Position numbers and translations under genes: made by a program. From assembly GCA_003156235.1 (NCBI GenBank), contig PMGP01000425.1, positions 4,058 through 25,255 of the forward strand: a DNA stretch of 21,198 nt. Direction: 5' to 3'. This DNA is from Acidobacteriaceae bacterium (GTDB taxonomy: Bacteria; Acidobacteriota; Terriglobia; Terriglobales; Acidobacteriaceae). The notes under the pieces were generated by a model that was not told where the DNA came from, made no database searches, and worked only from the letters and a program-made list of their open reading frames with translations. Below, piece by piece: positions 6,570 to 12,587 of the stretch (position 1 is its first letter; each line of letters begins with the position of its first letter).

Positions 6570-7384
6570 GCACCTCCACCCAGGATTCGATTCAGGGGCC
6601 AGGCCCATCCTCGCATTGGTTCGCGCAGTTGCGGCTCCAACTGCCTACCGTGCCCGAGGCCCTTGCATCGCTGCTCAGGACGGTGGTGGTGGCGCTGTTT
6701 TTACTTACCTTTGTGCTTCAGCCCTACCTCATTCCCTCCGAAAGCATGGAACGCACCCTGCTGGTAGGCGATTTTCTGCTGGTCAATAAGCAGGTCTATG
6801 CTCCGCCCGGCAGCCTTACCCGGCATCTGCTGCCCTATCGCGACGTAGCGCGCGGCGATATTGTTGTCTTCCACCATCCCCAGCATCCTTACTTGGTCAA
6901 GCGAGTGGTGGGCCTGCCCGGCGACCGGTTGCGCATCCATGATGGCCGCGTCACGGTCAACGGCGTAGTTCTCAACGAGCCTTACGCAGCATTTGAGCCC
7001 ATTGCCGGCAGCCCTTTTAGCGAAGATTTTCCCGCCAGGTTGTATACAGATCCCCAGGTCGATTCGGACTGGTGGAGTCAGATGCAGAGTCTCACCCGTG
7101 ACGGCGAGCTGATGGTGCCTCAGGGTGAGTACTTCGTGCTCGGCGACAATCGCAATCACAGCACGGATTCCCGCTATTGGGGCTTCGTCTCTCGCCAGCA
7201 GATTGTGGCCCGCCCGCTGGTCATCTACTTCTCCCTCTCCAGGCCCTCCACTACCGATGTACAACAGGCCACACTGCAAGCCGCGCTACAAGCCAGAGAT
7301 GATAAACTCGGACACGACAAACAGTTCTCCGCAAGACTCTCGGAATTTGCGCGCTGGAAGCGCATCTTCCACGTGGTGCGGTAA
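6566..7384 (+). CDS. lepB: Signal peptidase I (first of two tandem copies)
   Basis: This 272-residue inner-membrane serine protease removes signal peptides from exported proteins. A hydrophobic anchor lies at about 36-52. The catalytic serine is S60 in the PSESM box, and the general-base lysine is K112 in the box VKRVVGLPGD (111-120). RGDIVVF (97-103) and GDNRNHSTDSRYWG (193-206) are the remaining conserved boxes. An insertion of roughly 45 residues separates the K box region from the final box, as in other larger bacterial type I peptidases. The gene overlaps rnc by four bases, so translation is probably coupled. A heptad-repeat spacer follows it and then a second signal peptidase gene. The symbol reflects family membership, since a second copy exists. 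Confidence 0.95.
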   Translation: MSTSTQDSIQGPGPSSHWFAQLRLQLPTVPEALASLLRTVVVALFLLTFVLQPYLIPSESMERTLLVGDFLLVNKQVYAPPGSLTRHLLPYRDVARGDIVVFHHPQHPYLVKRVVGLPGDRLRIHDGRVTVNGVVLNEPYAAFEPIAGSPFSEDFPARLYTDPQVDSDWWSQMQSLTRDGELMVPQGEYFVLGDNRNHSTDSRYWGFVSRQQIVARPLVIYFSLSRPSTTDVQQATLQAALQARDDKLGHDKQFSARLSEFARWKRIFHVVR

Positions 7385-7514
7385 AACAGAGATCAGAGAA
7401 CAGAGAACAGAGATCAGAGATCAGAAAACAGTAGTTAGTGGTAAGAGTTCAGTATTCATTGGTCAGGCGTCCGGGTTTTGAACTGATCTCTGATCTCTGT
7501 TCTCTGATCTCTGA
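7385..7514. repeat. Inverted arrays of 7-bp tandem repeats (unit AWCAGAG)
   Basis: Directly after the lepB stop codon, six copies of a 7-base unit (A[A/T]CAGAG) run from about 7385 to 7426. After about 60 bases, four and a half reverse-complement copies (TCTCTGA/TCTCTGT) run from 7483 to 7514, ending 13 bases before the next gene. The two arms match over 31 bases apart from one extra heptad (AACAGAG) in the left arm, so the transcript could form a long hairpin with a loop of about 58 bases. A comparable structure with a different heptad lies at 8357-8445. Confidence 0.9.
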
Positions 7515-7527
7515 AACGAGCGACAGG

Positions 7528-8349
7528 ATGACCAAGAAAAAAACGCCGCCCACCAAGACACCGACCGAGCCCGAGCCTACTGAACAGCGCGTGGAAGAGA
7601 CGCCATTCGAGGCAGCGGCCAGCATCTGCTCCATCCTGGTCATTGGCCTGTTCATCCTCACTTTCCTCGGCCAGAACTTTGTCATTCCCTCCGGCTCGAT
7701 GGAGAAGACGCTGCTGGTGGGCGACCACCTGCTGGTGGATCGCATCACCCTCGCTCCGCCTGCCAAATGGATGCCGCTGGTCCACTACCGCGAGCCAAAG
7801 CGCAACGACATCGTGGTCTTTATCAAGCCCGTGACGGACCCGGACGCGGACGGGAACCCGCAATACTTGATTCTGGTGAAGCGGCTGATCGGCGTACCCG
7901 GCGACCGCATCCACTTGCGCAACGGCATCGTCATCCTCAACGGAGTCGCCCAGGACCAGCCGTTCGCCCAGCCGACAACCCCGGAAAATCATCAGGACTT
8001 TCTCGATGAGTTTCCCTCCCTGCCGCCGCCAGATATTTCGCAAGTTCCTGACTCCTGGTCCAAAGTCGACTTTCCCAAGAGCCTTGAGAACGGCGACCTG
8101 GTGGTTCCTCCCGGTCATTACTTCATGATGGGCGATCACCGCCATAACAGCCTCGATTCGCGCTACTGGGGATTTGTTCCCAGGGAGAACATCGTGGGCC
8201 GGCCGTTGTTCAACTATTGGTCGTTTGTTACACCCGAAGACCAGTACGAGCAGCCTGGAATCGGCAATACCCTGGCATGGATGGGCCACGTCGCACTGCA
8301 CTTCTTCACCGAAACGCGCTGGGACCGGACCTTGCACAGGGTGAGATAA
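7528..8349 (+). CDS. lepB: Signal peptidase I (second tandem copy)
   Basis: This 273-residue paralogue of the preceding peptidase has a charged Lys/Pro/Thr/Glu N-terminus (1-27), a membrane anchor (about 29-50), and S57 in PSGSM as the catalytic serine. K118 in VKRLIGVPGD is the general base. The final box reads GDHRHNSLDSRYWG (202-215), with His where the usual box has Asn or Ser. It keeps all catalytic residues and should be active. The frame is open back to 7438, but those codons fall in the heptad repeats, so the ATG at 7528 is chosen; its ribosome binding site (ACAGG) is poor. Two unequal copies side by side suggest an old duplication followed by divergence in substrate preference; that is inference. 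Confidence 0.93.
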   Translation: MTKKKTPPTKTPTEPEPTEQRVEETPFEAAASICSILVIGLFILTFLGQNFVIPSGSMEKTLLVGDHLLVDRITLAPPAKWMPLVHYREPKRNDIVVFIKPVTDPDADGNPQYLILVKRLIGVPGDRIHLRNGIVILNGVAQDQPFAQPTTPENHQDFLDEFPSLPPPDISQVPDSWSKVDFPKSLENGDLVVPPGHYFMMGDHRHNSLDSRYWGFVPRENIVGRPLFNYWSFVTPEDQYEQPGIGNTLAWMGHVALHFFTETRWDRTLHRVR

Positions 8350-8356
8350 AGGCAAT

Positions 8357-8445
8357 TAACAGCTAACAGCAGGCAGCTAACAGCTAAAAACCCCGGTGAA
8401 GTGAGCGGTAGCTATCGACTGTTAGCTGTAAGTTGTTAGCTGTTT
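8357..8445. repeat. Inverted arrays of 7-bp tandem repeats (unit TAACAGC)
   Basis: Seven bases after the second lepB stop, the heptads TAACAGC, TAACAGC, AGGCAGC, TAACAGC and a decayed copy run from 8357 to about 8388. After about 30 bases the reverse-complement heptads ACTGTTA, GCTGTAA, GTTGTTA and GCTGTTT run from 8418 to 8445, 12 bases before the asmA-like start. The layout is the same as at 7385-7514 but the unit sequence differs; both share a CAG core. The arms can form a long imperfect hairpin in RNA. Confidence 0.88.
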
Positions 8446-8457
8446 ACTAACAAGGCT

Positions 8458-11049
8458 ATGACCGAAGACGCACAACCCCGGCAACGAAAGCACAAGCGGC
8501 TTTGGCTTGCCCTGGCAGCCCTGGCGGCCATCCTGGCAATCCTGATTGTGCCCCCGTTCCTGAGCGTAAGCCGTTACAAAAGCCGCATCACTCAGTTGAT
8601 CTCCGCTTCGCTGGGCCGGCCTGTGCGTCTCTCCTCGGTGGAGGTGCGCCTGCTGCCCACACCGGCCTTTCTGCTCTCTGATCTCACCGTCGAGGAAGAC
8701 CCCGCCTATGGCGCTGAGCCTGTGCTCCACGCCAGCTCGGTCACGGCCTCCATTCGCCTGCTCTCACTGTGGCGCGGGCGTCTGGAAATCGACACCGTCA
8801 GCGTAGACGATGCCAGCCTGAACCTGGTGCGTTCGGCCCCCGGCCATTGGAACCTCGATTCTCTCCTGCGCACGGCCACCGCTCAGGCTTCATCCGAAGC
8901 GGGAAAGCCGGACAATCCCGGCAAGCCCGTCCGGCTGCCCTATCTCAAGGCCACAAACTCCCGCATCAACATCAAGAACGGTACGGAAAAACTGCCGTTT
9001 TCCCTGCTCAACACCGACCTTTCCTTCTGGCAGCAGAGTCCCGGCGACTGGCGCATCCGGCTGCGCGGCCAGCCCGTCCGCACCGACCTCAGCCTTGAAC
9101 AGGGCGACACCGGCACGGTTCGCCTGGAGGCAAACCTGCGCCAGGCTGCGGAACTGCGTCAGATGCCGCTGCATATTGATATGGAGTGGCGTCAGGCGCA
9201 ACTCGGCCAGCTCACTCGGCTGCTTCTCGGCTCCGACGCCGGCTGGCGTGGCGACCTCACCGGCGAATTGCATCTCGACGGCACTCCAGAGGCAGCCCAG
9301 ATCAAGACCCGGCTGCGCGCTACCGGCGTCCATCGCGCTGAGTTTGCTCCGGCCGCGCCCATGGACTTCGACGCCAACTGCAACCTGCTTGCCCACTTCA
9401 CCGCCCGCGCCATCGACAACCTGCTCTGTGATTCTCCGCTTGGCGATGGTCGCATCCGCCTCACCGGCAACTTGCCCAGCGACGGAGGCCCACCCAGCTA
9501 CATTGTCGAGCTGGACCGCATTTCTGTTGCCGCCGGCCTGGACGCACTGCGCACCGTGCGAAGCGGCTTGGCTCCCGGCCTCGAAGTTACCGGGTCGGCA
9601 AGCGGAAAAATCTCCTACACCCCGGAGAACGATACGCAGCAGAGACCGGATCACCCCGGTTATCTCCGCTCCACCAAGCTCCATGCGGAAGAGCAAGGGC
9701 CGCTCTCCGGCAGCCTCACCGTCCAGGGTCTTCAACTCAGCGGTAACGGCCTCAGTCAGCCTATTCGTATTCCAAAAATCGTTTTGGCGCCCGCAAACCA
9801 GCCTTCTGGCGCTGACCAGGCGCTGACGGCCACTGTGGCCATTCCCGCCGGCGCAGCAGCACCGCTCACTGTTTTCACGCGCCTCACACTCTCCGGTTAT
9901 CAGCTCACGGTCCGCGGACAAGCCTCTATCAGCCGGGGCAGGGAATTGGCGCGCGTGGCCGGCATCAGCAATACCACGGCCCCAGGCGCGCTAGACGCGC
10001 TTGCCGGCGACCCAGTCACGGTGGACATGGCGGCCAATGGTCCCTGGATGCTGCCAGTTCAGATGTTGCCAGTTCAGACGCTTTCCTTGGGCGGCCTATC
10101 ACCTACCGACGTCCCGCTCCCGTCCGCATTCCCAGTCGACATCCTCACTGGAACCGTCACCGTGCGCAACGCCACCTGGAGGGCCGATTACCTGGCCAAT
10201 CCCGTCGAAATCTCCCAAGCCACGCTCCACCTGGATTCCGGAGAACTCCGCTGGGACCCGATCGTCTTCTCCTATGGCCCGGTGAAGGGAACAGCCAGCC
10301 TCACCCTGCCCGCTGTTTGCGAGGCTCCCCAGTCCTGCCCGCCGCGCTTTCAGCTTGAATTCGGCTCTCTGGATGCTGCCGTTCTCCAGGCCGCGCTCCT
10401 CGGCGCACATGAGCGCGGCACCATGCTTTCCACGCTCATCCAGCGCCTCCGCTCCAAAGCCACTCCCGCCTGGCCCAGCTTGGAAGGCACGGTCAAGGCA
10501 GAGTCGCTCATCCTCGGCCCGGTCACGTTTCACCAGCCTGTAGCCACACTGCATACGCTTGCCGACGGAGCCTCCATGACCACCTTCGATGCCGCCCTGC
10601 TCGGCGGCAGCGTCCATGGAACCGGCAAGTATCACGCCGCCGCCACCGCCAAAGACATGCCTTCCTACACCCTGGAAGCCCAGTTCGACAAGCTCAGCTC
10701 ACCGGCTGTCGGCCAGTTGCTCGGCCTGCGCTTTTCCGGCGGCACATTCGACGCCAATAGCAAGATCGAGCTCGCCGGCTTCACCGCTGAAGATTTGTCC
10801 GCCTCGGCCAAAGGCGCTCTTCACTTCGATTGGGAGCATGGAACCGTCGCCTCAGGCCTGGTTCCCCCGGCCCTGGCTCACTTCGACCGCTGGACCGCCG
10901 AAGCCGAAATTGCCAACGGCGCCCTTACACTGAAAGAGAATCAGGTCAAGCGCGGCGCGCACACCACGCCGGTACAGGCCTCGGTTACCCTCGCCGACCC
11001 GCCCAAAGTCGTCTTTCCCGCGCTCAAACAAACCCCGGCAATGCGGTAA
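8458..11049 (+). CDS. AsmA-family outer-membrane biogenesis protein
   Basis: This 863-residue protein has a basic N-terminus, one transmembrane anchor (about 15-36), and then a long periplasmic region rich in beta strands. The segment just after the anchor, with SRITQLISASLGRPVRLSSVEVRLL split across residues 43-67, matches the AsmA N-terminal pattern, and the C-terminal third carries the usual AsmA repeats of amphipathic strands. AsmA-like proteins (AsmA, TamB, YhdP, YdbH) form lipid-carrying grooves between the inner and outer membranes. It follows two signal peptidase genes and faces lptD in a convergent arrangement, so an envelope role fits. The start at 8458 is set by the anchor; only a weak AAGG site precedes it. 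The family assignment is firm, but the exact substrate is unknown. Confidence 0.88.
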   Translation: MTEDAQPRQRKHKRLWLALAALAAILAILIVPPFLSVSRYKSRITQLISASLGRPVRLSSVEVRLLPTPAFLLSDLTVEEDPAYGAEPVLHASSVTASIRLLSLWRGRLEIDTVSVDDASLNLVRSAPGHWNLDSLLRTATAQASSEAGKPDNPGKPVRLPYLKATNSRINIKNGTEKLPFSLLNTDLSFWQQSPGDWRIRLRGQPVRTDLSLEQGDTGTVRLEANLRQAAELRQMPLHIDMEWRQAQLGQLTRLLLGSDAGWRGDLTGELHLDGTPEAAQIKTRLRATGVHRAEFAPAAPMDFDANCNLLAHFTARAIDNLLCDSPLGDGRIRLTGNLPSDGGPPSYIVELDRISVAAGLDALRTVRSGLAPGLEVTGSASGKISYTPENDTQQRPDHPGYLRSTKLHAEEQGPLSGSLTVQGLQLSGNGLSQPIRIPKIVLAPANQPSGADQALTATVAIPAGAAAPLTVFTRLTLSGYQLTVRGQASISRGRELARVAGISNTTAPGALDALAGDPVTVDMAANGPWMLPVQMLPVQTLSLGGLSPTDVPLPSAFPVDILTGTVTVRNATWRADYLANPVEISQATLHLDSGELRWDPIVFSYGPVKGTASLTLPAVCEAPQSCPPRFQLEFGSLDAAVLQAALLGAHERGTMLSTLIQRLRSKATPAWPSLEGTVKAESLILGPVTFHQPVATLHTLADGASMTTFDAALLGGSVHGTGKYHAAATAKDMPSYTLEAQFDKLSSPAVGQLLGLRFSGGTFDANSKIELAGFTAEDLSASAKGALHFDWEHGTVASGLVPPALAHFDRWTAEAEIANGALTLKENQVKRGAHTTPVQASVTLADPPKVVFPALKQTPAMR

Positions 11050-11093
11050 TTCGGCCACTCGATTTTGAGACCTAGAAAGAAACAAACCCTCAA

Positions 11094-12327
11094 TTATGCT
11101 GCCCGTGGTGTGATTTCCACGGCGTATCCGAGGTTCTGCAGACGTCTGACGAGGCGCAGAGCATGCTTGCTTTTAGCTTGGTTATCGAAGTGGTTTGGTC
11201 CTAGATCCTCGTAGAAGGTGCCGTTTTTGAGCATATGCCAGGCGGCGGTTAGCATGGAGGCGGCAACGGCGCAGATGGCTTTCTTGGAGCCACGCCGTGA
11301 GCGCAGTCGCAGGTACTGAGCTTGCAAATAGCTGTTCTTCTTGCGGGCGGCGGCCCAGGCGCATTGGACTAGCGTGGTTTTCAGCCAAGGTGCGCCCTTT
11401 TTTCATGCGCGTGGATCGGCGCTTGCCGGCGCTTTCGTCATTCCGAGGACACAGTCCAGCCCAGGAGATCAGGTGGCCTGCGGTTTGAAAGCGGCTCATA
11501 TCAATACCGATCTCCGAGACCAGCACTTGTGCCGATAGGGCGTTGATGCCGGGGATGGTGGTCAACAGTTCGATGGCGGCGCGAAAGGGTTCGACGTTTG
11601 CGCTCACCTCCTCGTCGATACGGGCCAGGGCCGCATCGAAGGCGTCGATTTGATCCAGGTGCAGCTTGAGAAGAAAACGATGATGCTTGGTGACGCGACC
11701 GCGCAGGGCCGCCTCCAGTTCGTCGGTCGAAGCATGGATGCGCCGGTGGGCCAGCGACGCCAGGGCTTGAGGCATGGTCTGGCCAGCGATCAAGGCTTCG
11801 AGGATGCGCCGTCCCGACAAGCCCAGGATGTCCGTCACGACCGAATCGAGCTTGATGTTGGCGTCTTCCAGGGTCTTTTGGAAGCGCTGGACGTGGCTGG
11901 AGCGTTCCCGCACCATCTGCTTGCGGGTGCGTAGCAAATCGCGCATCTGCTGGGTGGGTTCGTCGGGTACGAAACTGGCGCGGATGAGTCCGTGGGCCAT
12001 CAGATCGGCCAGCCACATGGCGTCGTTGACGTCGGTCTTACGACCCGGCACATTCTTGACATGGGCCGCGTTGGCCAAGATCAACTCGAACTCGCCGTCG
12101 GAGAGGATGTGCCAGACCGGCTTCCAGTAAACGCCAGTCGCTTCCATGGCGATGTGCGTCGCGCCTTCAGCCGAAAGCCACTCCGACAATGCCATGAGTT
12201 CTTGTGTGGTGGTCTTGAAGTTTCTGACTCCGGTCGTGACCTTGCTGTCAGCCATGTGGCGAACACAGGCGACTACGGAATCCTTGTGTACGTCCAGACC
12301 GGCGCAATGCGCGTGAAGAACTTCCAT
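11094..12327 (-). pseudogene. IS110-family transposase, frameshifted
   Basis: The N-terminal half has the DEDD (RuvC-like) catalytic set: D12 in GLDVHKDS, E62 in MEATGVYW, and D99 and D102 in RKTDVNDAMW. The C-terminal Transposase_20 domain begins at about 255 with LLTTIPGINALSAQVL, then SWAGLCPRNDESAGKRRS. After TRMKKG the frame breaks at an A6 run (plus-strand T6 at 11398-11403). Removing one A restores GAPWLKTTLVQCAWAAARKK and joins the C-terminal part, which continues to the stop at 11094. The start at 12327 has AAGGAG five bases upstream. The break removes the C-terminal domain, so the product is probably inactive. Transcriptional slippage on the A run or a sequencing error could still give full-length protein. 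Confidence 0.9.
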
Positions 12328-12500
12328 CGCTGCTCCTTCTGCGCCACGAGCGTGGAACCCCTATCTGGGAAATCTAGAAAACGTGCTCCGGGGCTGAGGA
12401 TCAGCCCGTGGCACAGTCCGGGGTGCTCAAGGGTTCCGGGTCCGACTGACAAACGGGCTCATACGCACCAAGGAATGATCGACCTCTGTGCCGATGACGC
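12328..12500 (-). ncRNA. Candidate IS110 bridge RNA region
   Basis: IS110 elements are known to encode a structured bridge RNA in the non-coding end upstream of the transposase. Here that end shows clear pairing. GGGCTGA (12391-12397) pairs with TCAGCCC (12401-12407), enclosed by GTGC (12383-12386) with GCAC (12411-12414). GGAACCC (12354-12360) pairs with GGGTTCC (12431-12437). GGCACAG (12410-12416) could instead pair with CTGTGCC (12486-12492). The transposase ribosome binding site is at 12333-12338. The ends of the RNA and its target-binding loops were not determined, so this is inference from position and folding. Confidence 0.4.
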
Positions 12501-12524
12501 AAAAATACTCTACTACAGAGCCAG

Positions 12525-12566
12525 CCCCCGTTTCATCTCCCGTGGGTCGGCGAAAGCCGGTGGGGG
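12525..12566. other. Structured element between IS110 and lptD
   Basis: CCCCC (12525-12529) can pair with GGGGG (12562-12566), and inside it CGGC-GAAA-GCCG (12548-12559) forms a perfect hairpin with a GNRA tetraloop when read on the + strand. It lies just downstream of lptD, directly next to heptad repeats. It may be part of the lptD 3' flank or of the insertion sequence end. I see no T tract typical of an intrinsic terminator. Confidence 0.45.
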
Positions 12567-12586
12567 ACTATTCCCTATTCCCTGTT
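12566..12586. repeat. Short heptad array after the lptD stop
   Basis: Read on the lptD strand, the stop TAA is followed one base later by AACAGGG, AATAGGG and AATAGTC, three 7-base units. This resembles the arrays that follow both lepB stop codons, including the position right after TAA and the [A/T][A/T][C/T]AG core. No inverted partner array is visible nearby. Confidence 0.6.
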
Positions 12587-12587
12587 T

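Larger units (their letters stand above)
11094..12500 (-). mobile_element. IS110-family insertion sequence, approximate limits
   Basis: An IS110-type transposase frame lies on the - strand in the gap between two convergent genes, asmA (ends 11049) and lptD (ends 12588). IS110 elements usually lack terminal inverted repeats and give little or no target duplication, so I could not fix the ends. The left end must lie between 11050 and 11094. The right end probably lies between about 12480 and 12560, before the heptads that I associate with the lptD 3' flank. The insertion broke no gene outside itself. Confidence 0.75.

Noticed and set aside
7385..8445. Possible CRISPR array
   Set aside because: Repeat units are only 7 bases, directly adjacent without spacers, and are arranged as inverted arms.
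11395..11403. Programmed -1 frameshift at AAAAAAG in the transposase
   Set aside because: A -1 shift leads to a stop codon within a few codons; joining the two frames needs a one-base skip or loss, not -1.
12525..12566. Possible group II intron domain V (GAAA-loop hairpin)
   Set aside because: The stem lengths and flanking sequence do not fit domain V, and there is no intron-encoded protein nearby.
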